This document shows, piece after piece, positions 48,102 through 56,499 of a DNA stretch of 64,000 nucleotides; the stretch's first letter is position 1, and every line of letters begins with the position of its first letter. A program made the position numbers and the translations under genes. The DNA is from Bog-756 sp049517675 (GTDB taxonomy: Bacteria; Actinomycetota; Acidimicrobiia; Acidimicrobiales; RAAP-2). A model generated the notes under the pieces. That model was not told the DNA's origin. It saw only the letters and a program-made list of their open reading frames with translations, and made no database searches. The stretch lies in contig JBEKRV010000031.1 in assembly GCA_049517675.1 (NCBI GenBank), forward strand, positions 1 to 64,000, given 5' to 3'.

Positions 48102-48553
48102 CGGGCAGGTGGAAGGTCGCGGCCACCCAGTGGGTGCGCTGGCTGATGGGCGATTCGCCGATGCCCGGGAAGGGCCAACGGGCGGTGCTCGTCCCCATGA
48201 TCCTGATCGTCGTGGCCCTGGTCGCAGGCATCGCACTGGCGGCGGGCGGCCTCGGCTCCCCGGCCCCGTCCCACGGAACGTCCGGGGGGACACCGGAGCC
48301 ACCGCCCACCGCGGCCGTCCCGACGACGACGACGCCGGTCGCCACGACCACCACCACGACGACCACCTCCACGACCACCCCGGGACCCACGTTCTCGACC
48401 CCCGGACCGAAGTCGCGGACGACGACCGTGACCTCGGCCCCGGCCCGGGTGGCGCGTTCCCACGCGACCACCAGGCCCGCTCGGACGCCCAGGAAACCCA
48501 CGAGGAGCACGGTCGGAGCCACGGCGAAGGTACGGACCTCCGTGCGCCCGTAG
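48098..48553 (+). CDS. Membrane-anchored Thr-rich protein
   Basis: The 151-residue protein has a short cytosolic N-terminus, one hydrophobic helix (AVLVPMILIVVALVAGIALAAGG, about 29-51) and a long Thr/Pro/Ser-rich exterior region ending in a basic tail. Such tails in actinobacteria are often O-mannosylated wall-spanning stalks. It is coupled to the ATP-grasp gene (ATGA), so the two may act together at the envelope. No catalytic domain is visible. Confidence 0.7.
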   Translation: MTGRWKVAATQWVRWLMGDSPMPGKGQRAVLVPMILIVVALVAGIALAAGGLGSPAPSHGTSGGTPEPPPTAAVPTTTTPVATTTTTTTTSTTTPGPTFSTPGPKSRTTTVTSAPARVARSHATTRPARTPRKPTRSTVGATAKVRTSVRP

Positions 48554-48616
48554 CGCCGCGGCGGGGACCGACCGGCAACCCGGCCGCGCCCCTGGCACCG
48601 GTCGCCCCCGGCGAGC

Positions 48617-49954
48617 TCAGGTTGCCGGATCGACGACGGGAACGGCGCCCGACAGATTCAGCTGCCGGAGGTAGAGGTCCCGGCTGTTCGGGTAGCCCAC
48701 CGCCCCGGGGGCGTAGGCGTCGAAGGCGATCCAGGTCCTGCCCGAGTCGTCCGTGAAGACCGACTCGCCGCCCGGCCCGGCCATGCCCGGGCCGGCGGCC
48801 AGGATGGGCGCCGACTGCGGCTTGGTGCACGGTCCGAGGGGGCCGGCGCAGGTGGCCACCCCGACGCCGTAGTCGGCACTGTCCCAGTTGTTCCCCGAGT
48901 AGAAGAGGAAGTAGCGCCCGGCGTCCGCGACGAGGTCGGGCGCTTCGACGACCCCCGCCTCCCACGGCTGGTCGGCGACGATGAGCGCGGTCGGGGCGGC
49001 TGCGGTGCCCCCGGCGAACCCGGTGCCGGCCGGGTCGAGCTGCTCGGACCAGATCGTCGCCGGCTGACCGCCGGCTCCGACGGACTTCCACTGCAGGTAG
49101 AGGGTGCCTTCGGCCGCCTCGAAGGGCGAGGGGTCGAGGGAGCCCCCGAGCGAGGGCTGACATTCGAGCGGGGTCGTCGAGTCGTCGACGAACGGCCCCT
49201 GGGGCTGGGTGGCGGTGGCGACGGAGATGCACTCCTCGCCGCCTCCGGGGCCGGCCACGTCCGCGGCGTAGTAGAGGTCGAAGGTCCCTCCCACCTCGAT
49301 CACGCCGGGCGCCCACGTGGCGCCCGGCGTGGCCCACGCCGGAAGGCTCGGGAGTGCGTCCCCGACGACGTTCCAGTGGATCAGGTCCGTCGACTCGACG
49401 ATCTGGATGTTCCCGGCCACCGAGTTGGTGGCATAGGCGTAGTAGGTGCCACCGACAGGAAGGACGTCGGGGTCCGGGAAGTCGAACGGGTAGACGAGGC
49501 CGTCGCCGGTGGCCGCCTCCAGGTCCAGACAGGACGACGACACAGCCGACAGGTCGTCGGCGGCCCCGTCGTTGTCGTGCGCGGTGATCTGCAGGAGCGA
49601 CTTCCGCACGCCGCCGAAACAGGTCTGGAGCGTCCCGACGTCGAGCCCGAGGAGGAACGAGTCCGCATCGGTGTCGGACAGCGTCCGTTCGGTCGCGGCC
49701 AACTGCCCGACGGTGGATGCGACGCTCGACTGCAGGGCGTCGCGATGGTCGGCGGCGAGGGCCTGGGCGTAGGTGGTGGCGGCCAGCGCGAACCGGGTCG
49801 CCTTCAGCTGGTGGTCGGCGCCGGCCAGGTCGGTGACCTCCAGGCGACGACGCGCCTGGGCCCGGGCGTCGGTGGCGGTGGAGACGACGAGGATGGCGGC
49901 GCAGACCACGAGGGCGACCACGCCCAGCCGGCGTGCCCGGTGCCGCTCAGCCAT
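48617..49954 (-). CDS. Membrane-anchored GH43-like glycoside hydrolase
   Basis: The 445-residue protein has an N-terminal signal anchor (about 9-29), a helical domain (40-145) with Cys112 and Cys142, and a five-bladed propeller like GH43 (from about 152). The three expected acidic residues are present: Asp161 in FDFPDPDVL, Asp274 in GSLDPSPF and Glu337 in VVEAPDL. GH43 enzymes cleave arabinan, xylan or related glycans; actinobacterial arabinogalactan is a possible target. The helical domain is paralogous to the gene immediately upstream. Confidence 0.88.
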   Translation of the reverse strand: MAERHRARRLGVVALVVCAAILVVSTATDARAQARRRLEVTDLAGADHQLKATRFALAATTYAQALAADHRDALQSSVASTVGQLAATERTLSDTDADSFLLGLDVGTLQTCFGGVRKSLLQITAHDNDGAADDLSAVSSSCLDLEAATGDGLVYPFDFPDPDVLPVGGTYYAYATNSVAGNIQIVESTDLIHWNVVGDALPSLPAWATPGATWAPGVIEVGGTFDLYYAADVAGPGGGEECISVATATQPQGPFVDDSTTPLECQPSLGGSLDPSPFEAAEGTLYLQWKSVGAGGQPATIWSEQLDPAGTGFAGGTAAAPTALIVADQPWEAGVVEAPDLVADAGRYFLFYSGNNWDSADYGVGVATCAGPLGPCTKPQSAPILAAGPGMAGPGGESVFTDDSGRTWIAFDAYAPGAVGYPNSRDLYLRQLNLSGAVPVVDPAT

Positions 49955-50474
49955 CGACGGCCATCGCTCTCGTGCAGGTCGTGGACACGGCGTCCAGCGC
50001 ATCGATGGCGTGTGTCTGGTCCCCGACGGACAGCGCGTTGAGCGCCTGCTCGACGCCGGCCAGGCACGAGTTGAGGTCGCCGATCGCCGACGTCTGGTTC
50101 GAGACGTCGGAGCGGGCGCTGGTGAGTGCCGACTCCAGGCCCCGCAGCTGGGAGGTGTCCTGCGAGAGCACGGCGGCGTCCTGCTCCACCTGTCCGTCGA
50201 CCGTGTCCAGCTGGCTCCGGACGGTGGTGAGGTCGGCGCCGGCCAGGGCGATCCGGCGGCGGGCGGCGTCCAGTGACCGGTGCGCCTGGTCGAACCGGAT
50301 GTCGGTCCGGACCTCGTTGCCGGCGACGAGGGCCGATGCGCCGACGAGGGTGACGCAGACGGCGCACACCAGTGCGACGGCCCACCAGCGGTGTCGCCGG
50401 ATCGGTTGCCGTCCGGGCGCGGTGGCCTCGTCGGCGCCCGGGGTGCGCCCGACCACAGCGATGTCCGTGACCAT
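49947..50474 (-). CDS. Single-pass coiled-coil protein, paralogue of GH43 N-domain
   Basis: The 175-residue protein has a cytosolic N-terminus, one TM helix (WWAVALVCAVCVTLVGASALVAG, about 30-52) and an extracellular helical/coiled-coil domain with Cys137 and Cys167. Cys spacing (C-x29-C) and the surrounding pattern match the helical domain of the downstream GH43 protein (C112, C142). It overlaps that gene by eight bases. A two-component envelope system of scaffold plus enzyme is inferred. A Shine-Dalgarno GGAG precedes the ATG. Confidence 0.8.
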   Translation of the reverse strand: MVTDIAVVGRTPGADEATAPGRQPIRRHRWWAVALVCAVCVTLVGASALVAGNEVRTDIRFDQAHRSLDAARRRIALAGADLTTVRSQLDTVDGQVEQDAAVLSQDTSQLRGLESALTSARSDVSNQTSAIGDLNSCLAGVEQALNALSVGDQTHAIDALDAVSTTCTRAMAVDG

Positions 50475-50607
50475 CGTTCAGCTCCCGCCTCGCCCCGCGC
50501 TCCCTGGACCCCATCTTCGCACGGCACCGGCCGGCGTAGGTCGCGGTCGGGGCGTGAGCCCGGCGTCACGGTTGGCGCGATCCCCCGCCACAGAGGATCC
50601 TTGCCGG

Positions 50608-52179
50608 ATGGACGAACCGAGCAAGCAGGCCGTACCGGGGCGTCGTCGCTGGGCGACGCTCTCGGTTCTCTGCGTGACCCTGCTGCTCATCAGCCTGGAC
50701 AGCACCATCCTGAACGTCGCGCTGCCGTCGATCGTACGCAGCATCGGGGCCAGCTCCAGCCAGCTGCAGTGGGTGGTCGACGCGTACGCGGTGGTGTTCG
50801 CCGGGCTCCTGCTCTCGCTCGGCGCGTTGGGCGATCGGGTCGGCCGCAAGTGGGTGTTCATGGGCGGACTCGTGGTGTTCGGGGGCGGTTCGGCCTTGGC
50901 CGCCTGGTCCGGCGCGCCCGATCTCCTGATGGTCGCCCGGGCGATCATGGGGATCGGCGCGGCGGCCTTGATGCCCTGCACCCTGTCGATCCTCACCAAC
51001 GTCTTCACCGAAGAGCGGGACCGGGTCCGTGCGATCGGGATCTGGTCGGGATCCACCGGCATCGGGGTGGCTCTCGGTCCCATCGCCGGCGGCTTCCTGC
51101 TGGCCCACTTCTGGTGGGGCTCGGTCTTCCTGGTCAACGTGCCCATCGCCTTCGTCGGCCTGGTGGCCACCATCTGGCTCGTCCCGAACTCGAAGAACCC
51201 CCTGTCGGCCCGCCCCGACCCGGTCGGCGCCCTGCTGTCCATGGTCGGCCTCGGACTGTTGCTGTGGGGAATCATCGAGGCCCCCGGTCGGGGCTGGGGG
51301 TCGCCGGCGATCCTGGGCTCGTTGGTCGCGGCCACGGTGGTCATCGCCACCTTCGTGGTGTGGGAACGCCGGATCGACCACCCGATGCTGCCGCTCCGGT
51401 TCTTCTCCAACCGCCGCTACAGCGTGGCCATCTCGTCACTGGCACTGGTGCTCTTCGCCCTCCTGGGCATGTTCTTCCTGATGACCCAGTACCTCCAGTT
51501 CGTGTTGGACTTCAGCGCGCTGGAGGCCGGGGTCCGCATCGCACCGGTCGCCCTGGCCCTGCTGGTCGTCGCCCCTGTCTCGGTCCTCGCGGCCCGCCGG
51601 TTCGGGACCAAGTACGTGGTGACGCTCGGCGTCCTGATGATCGCCACGGGATTGGGCGTTCTGTCGAGGACCACGCTGGGCGACACCTACCGGGACTGCA
51701 TCGTCCCCTTCGTGATCGTGGGCATCGGGGTGGCCCTGTCGCTCGCCCCCTGCACCGAGTCGGTGATGGGGTCGCTGCCGAGAGCGGAGGCAGGGGTCGG
51801 GTCGGCGACGAACGACACGGCCATGCAGGTGGGTGGCGCGCTCGGGGTCGGCGTCCTCGGCACGGCCCTGAACCAGCGGTACGGGGACCTGGTGGCTCCG
51901 GCGGTCGCCCACGCCGGGGTGCCGGCCTCCGTCCAGGCCGTCATCACCAGCTCGCTCGGTGGCGCGCTGGCCGTCGCCCGGAGGGCGCCGCCCAAGCTGG
52001 GCGACGCCCTCGCCCTGCTGGCTCGGCACGCCTTCGTCTCCGGCATGGACCTCGCGCTCCTGATCGCCACCGCGGTGGTCGCCGTGGCCGGCGTCCTCAT
52101 CCTGGTCCTGCTGCCCAACCAGGGCACCGACGTGCCCGACCCACCCGGTAGCGACGCACCACCTCCGTCGACTCCGTGA
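50608..52179 (+). CDS. MFS transporter, DHA2 (14-TM drug exporter) family
   Basis: The 523-residue protein has about 14 hydrophobic segments and the DHA2/EmrB-QacA signature: LISLDSTILNVALPSI in helix 1, LGDRVGRKWVFMGG in loop 2-3, and GIGVALGPIAGGFLL (motif C of antiporters) in helix 5. It probably expels drugs or metabolites in exchange for protons. No regulator is adjacent on the same side. It is divergent from the coiled-coil/GH43 pair. Confidence 0.9.
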   Translation: MDEPSKQAVPGRRRWATLSVLCVTLLLISLDSTILNVALPSIVRSIGASSSQLQWVVDAYAVVFAGLLLSLGALGDRVGRKWVFMGGLVVFGGGSALAAWSGAPDLLMVARAIMGIGAAALMPCTLSILTNVFTEERDRVRAIGIWSGSTGIGVALGPIAGGFLLAHFWWGSVFLVNVPIAFVGLVATIWLVPNSKNPLSARPDPVGALLSMVGLGLLLWGIIEAPGRGWGSPAILGSLVAATVVIATFVVWERRIDHPMLPLRFFSNRRYSVAISSLALVLFALLGMFFLMTQYLQFVLDFSALEAGVRIAPVALALLVVAPVSVLAARRFGTKYVVTLGVLMIATGLGVLSRTTLGDTYRDCIVPFVIVGIGVALSLAPCTESVMGSLPRAEAGVGSATNDTAMQVGGALGVGVLGTALNQRYGDLVAPAVAHAGVPASVQAVITSSLGGALAVARRAPPKLGDALALLARHAFVSGMDLALLIATAVVAVAGVLILVLLPNQGTDVPDPPGSDAPPPSTP

Positions 52180-52435
52180 GGGTGGGGAGGATCACGGGAC
52201 CTTCGACACTGTTCCGTCGGCCGGGAAATGCCGAACGAGGGGCAAGAGGGCGTTGCCGGTCCGTCGGAGGAAGGCGACCGCCACGGGGGTTGTACGCTCT
52301 TGGCCGCGGGAGAAGGGGACCCGTCCTCGGATTCCGCGCCGTTCCCCCGCCGGCGGTGGCTCGCACCCCTGCGGGTGGGAGGAACGCCCCGGGGCAGGAG
52401 ATGGGGTCGGGGACGCGGGCCCGGTCCGCCACCCC

Positions 52436-52511
52436 GGGGCAGTAGCTCAGTGGTCAGAGCAGGGGACTCATAATCCCTCGGTCGCAGGTTCGATCCCTGC
52501 CTGCCCCACCA
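52436..52511 (+). tRNA. tRNA with anticodon CAT (Met elongator; Ile2 not excluded)
   Basis: The 76-nt cloverleaf has acceptor GGGGCAG/CTGCCCC, anticodon CAT at 52469-52471 in loop CTCATAA, GTTCGATCC T-loop sequence, discriminator A and encoded CCA at 52509-52511. The absence of initiator features (no GGG/CCC anticodon stem next to the loop, paired acceptor end) points to elongator Met, but a lysidine-modified Ile2 is possible. Confidence 0.92.
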
Positions 52512-52704
52512 GGTCGGCGCACCAGTTCGGTACGAACCGACCCGGGGCCGGGATCCCGGCACGTCGCACCCGACCAACCGTCCCCGGTCCCGGAAGCTGC
52601 CGACCCCCGCCGGCCGGTCGGGCGCCCACCAGGTGACGGGATGGTGAACTGCGGACGGACATGAACTTTACGAAGATCCGGTTCCAATTCAACGGTCCCC
52701 TGCG

Positions 52705-52710
52705 TACAGT
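52705..52710 (+). promoter_or_regulatory. -10 element (TACAGT) for the Ig-like secreted protein
   Basis: TACAGT lies 25 bp before the ATG at 52736; TTCCAA at 52682-52687 is at -35 spacing. A strong Shine-Dalgarno AAGGAGGG follows. Confidence 0.5.
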
Positions 52711-52735
52711 GACCTATCGGCGAAGGAGGGTCATC

Positions 52736-53404
52736 ATGCGGATATCCCGGATGCGCAGGCTGGTCACGGCCGGGTCGATCGCGGTGCTCGGCACCGTGGC
52801 CGGCGTCGGCAGTGCGGTGTCGGTCGCCGGAGCGGACACCACACCGGTCACGGTGAACGCCACGTTCGCCAGTGGCAGCGTCGGCGCCGCCTACTCGGGT
52901 GGCTCGATCTCGGCGACGGGCGGCAGCGGCACCTACAAGTTCACGGTCACCGGACTGCCACCGGGCACCAAGTTCACCTACGGACGCGTCACCGGAAAGC
53001 CGACCACCGTCGGCGACTACAGCGTCACGGTGACGGCCACCGACACGTCCAAGCCCACCGAGCTCACGGGATCGGCGACGGGTACCTTCGTGGTCGAGCA
53101 GGGCCAGCCCACCATGACGCTGATGACCCACATGGCCAAGGCGTCGCTCACGTCGAACGAGACGCTGACCACGACGCTCCACGGTACGGCCAAGGGCCAG
53201 CCGGACACCGGGGCCGTCACGTTCACCGCCAACGGCGATCCCATCACCTGTGCCACCACGGTCGTGACGGTCGACAAGACGAAGTGCACGTTCGCCGCCT
53301 CGAGCCTCGGCGGGGTCGGGACGTACGCCATCGTCGCCGACGATTCGGGCGACGTGAACTACGACGCGGCCTCGGCGGCCGGTCAGGTCTCCGTCTACAA
53401 GTGA
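52736..53404 (+). CDS. Secreted protein with two Ig-like domains
   Basis: The 222-residue precursor has a signal peptide (about 1-35, ending SVAGA), then a putative-Ig domain (YSGGSISATGGSGTYKFTVTGLPPGTKF...TTVGDYSVTVTATD) and a second bacterial Ig-like domain (GAVTFTANGDPITCATTVVTVDKTKCTFAASSLGGVGTYAIVA) with a Cys pair. It lacks enzymatic motifs and a sorting signal, so it may bind wall glycan or another surface protein. ATG 52736 is chosen for its Shine-Dalgarno and signal peptide; an ATG at 52661 would add 25 residues. Confidence 0.8.
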   Translation: MRISRMRRLVTAGSIAVLGTVAGVGSAVSVAGADTTPVTVNATFASGSVGAAYSGGSISATGGSGTYKFTVTGLPPGTKFTYGRVTGKPTTVGDYSVTVTATDTSKPTELTGSATGTFVVEQGQPTMTLMTHMAKASLTSNETLTTTLHGTAKGQPDTGAVTFTANGDPITCATTVVTVDKTKCTFAASSLGGVGTYAIVADDSGDVNYDAASAAGQVSVYK

Positions 53405-53445
53405 CCGGACGTCCGACCGAGGGAGTCGAGACACCCTAGGCGGAG

Positions 53446-53473
53446 CCGATCGGACCGGGGTCGGTCCGATCGG
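53446..53473. terminator. Strong bidirectional hairpin terminator
   Basis: CCGATCGGACC (53446-53456) pairs perfectly with GGTCCGATCGG (53463-53473) around a six-base loop. It lies between the convergent Ig-like gene and chrA. Confidence 0.7.
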
Positions 53474-53527
53474 TGGAAGGTCCCTGAGCGGGCCGTCACC
53501 GGTGACCGGAGCATGGCGCCGCCCGGC

Positions 53528-54694
53528 TCACGACGGTGCGCCCGCGAGGACGGCGACCAGACCGATGACCCCGGCCGCGACCAGGGCGAGCACGACACCA
53601 CGGCGCAGCACGACCAGCCAGACGGCGGCCAGTGCCAGGACCCCCAACTGCCACAGGTGGGCCAGCTCCAGTCCGAGCGGGATCGCCGATCCGGCGATGG
53701 CGCCGATCACGGCCGATCCGGCACCGACGAAGAACGCCTGGATCCGCCTGTCGCTGCGGAGCCGGTCGAAGTGCCGCGCCCCGGCCAACACGAAGACGAA
53801 CGACGGGGCGAACGCCACCGCCGCCGCGAGCAGACCGCCCCACAGCCCACTGGCGGCGTACCCGACGACGGCCACGGTCTGGACCACCGGACCGGGGGTG
53901 ACCTGTCCCAGGGCGACGGCATTGAGGAACTGGGCACCGGTCATCCAGTGGTAGGTGACCACGGCGTCGTGCTGCATGAGCGGGATGATCACGAAGCCCC
54001 CGCCGTAGGAGAGCGCCCCGACCTTGAACGCGACCCAGCACAGCGCGCCGATGCCGCCGGTGACCGCGGGGAGGGCCGTCGCCGGTAGGAGGGCGGACAC
54101 CCTCTGCCGCGATTGCCCGGTCCGACCGGCGCGGATGGCGATCTCGATCACGCCACAGGCGATGAGCACCAGGACCAGGAACGTGCCGATCGTGGCTGCC
54201 GAGATCCCGCCGGCCACCGAATAGGCGATCCAGCGCGCCCTGGCCCCTCGTTCCGCCCCCGCCCTCTGCCAGCTGGCCGGCACCAGGCCCAGTGCCGCGC
54301 TCAGTGCCACGGCCGGCACGGCGGCACCGGCCCCTGCGGCCAGGCCGAGGACCCACAGGGGTGGATGGGCGGAGAGGAAGAGTGCCGAAAGGGCCAGGAT
54401 CACCGCCAGGCCGGGGAGGATGAAGCAGAGACCGCCGACGACCGCGCCGGACCGTCCCCGGAGCCGCCAGGCGCAGTAGATGGCCAACTGGGTGGACGCA
54501 GGACCGGGGAGCAGGTTGGTCGCCGCGATGCCGTCCTCGAACTCGTGGTCGGAGAGCCACCGGCGTTGGTCCACGCACAACGTCCGGAAGAGGGCGATGT
54601 GGGCGGGAGGGCCACCGAAGCCGATGGCGCCGATGCGTCCCCACTCGCGGGCGACTGTCGAAAGGGGGACCGCCTGGTCCACGGGATCTGGCAT
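53528..54694 (-). CDS. chrA: ChrA-family (chromate-type) transporter
   Basis: The 388-residue protein carries two CHR domains in one chain: the first with IGFGGPPAHIALFRTLCVDQRRWLSD...LLPGPASTQLAIYCAWRLRG, the second with FKVGALSYGGGFVIIPLMQHD...ALGQVTPGPVVQTVAVVGYAASG. About 11-12 hydrophobic segments are present. Family members export chromate or other oxyanions; the native anion is not known. A -10 TACGAT sits ten bases from the ATG at 54694, close to a leaderless layout. Confidence 0.9.
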   Translation of the reverse strand: MPDPVDQAVPLSTVAREWGRIGAIGFGGPPAHIALFRTLCVDQRRWLSDHEFEDGIAATNLLPGPASTQLAIYCAWRLRGRSGAVVGGLCFILPGLAVILALSALFLSAHPPLWVLGLAAGAGAAVPAVALSAALGLVPASWQRAGAERGARARWIAYSVAGGISAATIGTFLVLVLIACGVIEIAIRAGRTGQSRQRVSALLPATALPAVTGGIGALCWVAFKVGALSYGGGFVIIPLMQHDAVVTYHWMTGAQFLNAVALGQVTPGPVVQTVAVVGYAASGLWGGLLAAAVAFAPSFVFVLAGARHFDRLRSDRRIQAFFVGAGSAVIGAIAGSAIPLGLELAHLWQLGVLALAAVWLVVLRRGVVLALVAAGVIGLVAVLAGAPS

Positions 54695-54777
54695 GTTCGG
54701 GGCAATCGTAGGGGAGCGGCTACCCCGATCGACGATGCCTCGGCGACCGACCGGAGGATCGGTCAGGGGTGGTGCGG

Positions 54778-55590
54778 CTACTCGTCCCCCTCGGATCCCG
54801 GCTCGTCGCGGGGGCCCTCCCCGCCGGCTCCGGCCGGAGGCGCCGGGAAGGGTTGGGTGGAGGGAGGTGGTGCCTCCGCCGGAGGCGCCGTCGGCTGCGG
54901 CGGCGGCGGATAGGCGGGCGCCGTCGGGTACGCCGGAGGCGCCGGGTAGGGCGAGGCGTAGGGCGGAGGTGGCTGGGTCGGCCAGCCCGGCTGCGGGGGA
55001 TAGGCCGCTCCGGGAGGGGCCGTCGGCACGGGGGTGGCCGCATAGGGCTGGCCCGGGTAGGGGGTCGCCGGGACGAACGCCTGGTGGGGCGGGTACACCG
55101 CGGCTCCGGCGAACGGCACGCCCGGCGGAGCCGCGGTGGTGCCGACCGTGACCAGCGCGTCGGGGCCGTCGGGCCCGGAACCGCCGGGCAGACCGGTCGC
55201 CCGGTCGAGCGACTCGCCGTGACCGTCGGTGGAGCGGGGGCGCCGCAGGACCCACACCAGACCGACGCCTGCGACCACGACCGAGATCACCAGGATGGCG
55301 AGCGAGGCGAGCCCACGCCGGTCGGCCAGCGCCTGGCACTGGTCCACGAAGGTCTGCCACTGGTGGTGGGCCGTGACGTTGGAGGTCGGAGGCTCGGGAC
55401 CCGCCCCGATCGACCCCGGCCTGGCCAGTGCCTCGAGCGCGGTCTCGGACGCGGTGCTCGGACCGCAGGTGCCGCCGACGGCCGGCGCCGGGAGCGCGCT
55501 GAGCATCCCGGCGGCTGCGTAGGCGACGCCGAAGCAGCCGATGAACACGAACACGAGCACCAGGAAGACGCGGACGGGGGACTGCTTCAT
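54778..55590 (-). CDS. Membrane protein with Pro-rich cytosolic tail
   Basis: The 270-residue protein begins with a hydrophobic helix (VFLVLVFVFIGCFGVAYAAAGML), an exterior loop with two Cys (GGTCGPSTAS...FVDQCQAL, about 36-85), a second helix (SLAILVISVVVAGVGLVWVL) and a 150-residue Pro/Ala/Tyr-rich tail (PYPGQPYAATPVPTAPPG...). Such tails form disordered scaffolds in actinobacterial envelope proteins. Function unknown. ATG 55590 has an AAAGGA ribosome-binding stretch. Confidence 0.7.
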   Translation of the reverse strand: MKQSPVRVFLVLVFVFIGCFGVAYAAAGMLSALPAPAVGGTCGPSTASETALEALARPGSIGAGPEPPTSNVTAHHQWQTFVDQCQALADRRGLASLAILVISVVVAGVGLVWVLRRPRSTDGHGESLDRATGLPGGSGPDGPDALVTVGTTAAPPGVPFAGAAVYPPHQAFVPATPYPGQPYAATPVPTAPPGAAYPPQPGWPTQPPPPYASPYPAPPAYPTAPAYPPPPQPTAPPAEAPPPSTQPFPAPPAGAGGEGPRDEPGSEGDE

Positions 55591-55757
55591 CGGGAATCCT
55601 TTCGAACGACTCGAATCGTAGCCAGCCGCACGTCCCGAGCGGCCGCGGCCGTCGCCCGCGTTCCCGGTGCTCGCAGGGGCACCGGCTAACGTCGTGCCCA
55701 ACGAGGTCCCGGGTCGGTCCCGAACCCTCCCGACCTCGTCGTCACGACAGGAGAACC

Positions 55758-56126
55758 ATGGACATCGAGCAGTTCTACAGTGCCGACGAGCGCCGCCGGC
55801 GGTCGGCCGAGGTCGAGTTCGGCAACAACTGGTTCGACGCCAAGGGAAGCCGGTACGAGCTGAGCTGGGTGGAGGACACCGGTGAGCTCTACGCCATGCT
55901 CGAGCTGGTTCCCGAGGCGGACTCGTGGACGCCGTTCGGGGACGTGAGCGTCGAGGACGTCGAGGTCGGCAGCCTGGTGGTGACCGTCCTCGGGACGATC
56001 GCCACCCGCGAGGAGGTCGAGCGCCTCCTCGACGGCTGGGCGGACCACATGGCCGAGGCTGACGGGGTCCACTGGGTGGCGGACCGGCTCCAGGCCGCCG
56101 GGATCACACGGCCCGAGCTGGACTGA
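55758..56126 (+). CDS. Conserved hypothetical protein
   Basis: This 122-residue soluble protein begins MDIEQFYSADERRRRSAEVEFGNNWFDAKGSRYELSWVEDTGELYAM, a pattern I associate with uncharacterised actinobacterial proteins, and ends with a helical WADHMAEADGVHWVADRLQAAG. No catalytic motif is visible. An AGGAG Shine-Dalgarno precedes the ATG. Gene 56149-56499, also unknown, follows closely. Confidence 0.7.
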   Translation: MDIEQFYSADERRRRSAEVEFGNNWFDAKGSRYELSWVEDTGELYAMLELVPEADSWTPFGDVSVEDVEVGSLVVTVLGTIATREEVERLLDGWADHMAEADGVHWVADRLQAAGITRPELD

Positions 56127-56148
56127 GCGGTCCGGGCCGGTGGAGATC

Positions 56149-56499
56149 ATGGTCGACCTGGCCGAGGGTCGCGTCTGGCTCGAGGGATGGGACGACTTCG
56201 GATCCCTCGTCGTCAGTGCGCGCGCCGGACGTCCGGGCGACGTCGACCAACGGGCCGTGGACGCCCTGGCCGAAGCCCTGGCCGCCGAGGGGAGCGGTCG
56301 GATCGAGGGCGACGACGATGTCCGGGTGCCGCCCGACGCACTGCGCGCCCTGGCATTGCGGGCGGCCGGGGAGGACGGCCTGGACCCGGGGCCGGAGTGG
56401 GAGGAGGCGTTCACGGCGATGTTGGAGTGGGCCGCGAGCAGTGGTTGGATCGATGACGATGGAGCCGTACGGGCCCATGTCGAGTGGAGGGATGCCTGA
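56149..56499 (+). CDS. Hypothetical protein
   Basis: A 116-residue acidic protein with a mixed alpha/beta N-terminus (VDLAEGRVWLEGWDDFGSLVVSAR) and a helical C-terminal half. Function unknown. ATG 56149 is preferred to GTG 56140 because GGTGGAG lies at the right distance. It overlaps the LLM gene (TGATG), suggesting cotranscription. Confidence 0.65.
   Translation: MVDLAEGRVWLEGWDDFGSLVVSARAGRPGDVDQRAVDALAEALAAEGSGRIEGDDDVRVPPDALRALALRAAGEDGLDPGPEWEEAFTAMLEWAASSGWIDDDGAVRAHVEWRDA

Noticed and set aside
46835..48553. Genomic island inserted at tRNA-Asn
   Set aside because: No integrase or direct repeat of the tRNA 3' end was seen in the following sequence.
52661..53404. Longer form of the Ig-like protein from ATG 52661
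   Set aside because: The added 25 residues precede the -10 and the Shine-Dalgarno that serve ATG 52736.
54769..55689. Plus-strand frame opposite the Pro-rich membrane protein
   Set aside because: It is Gly/Arg-rich and has no signal or domain; the minus-strand gene has two membrane helices and a ribosome-binding site.
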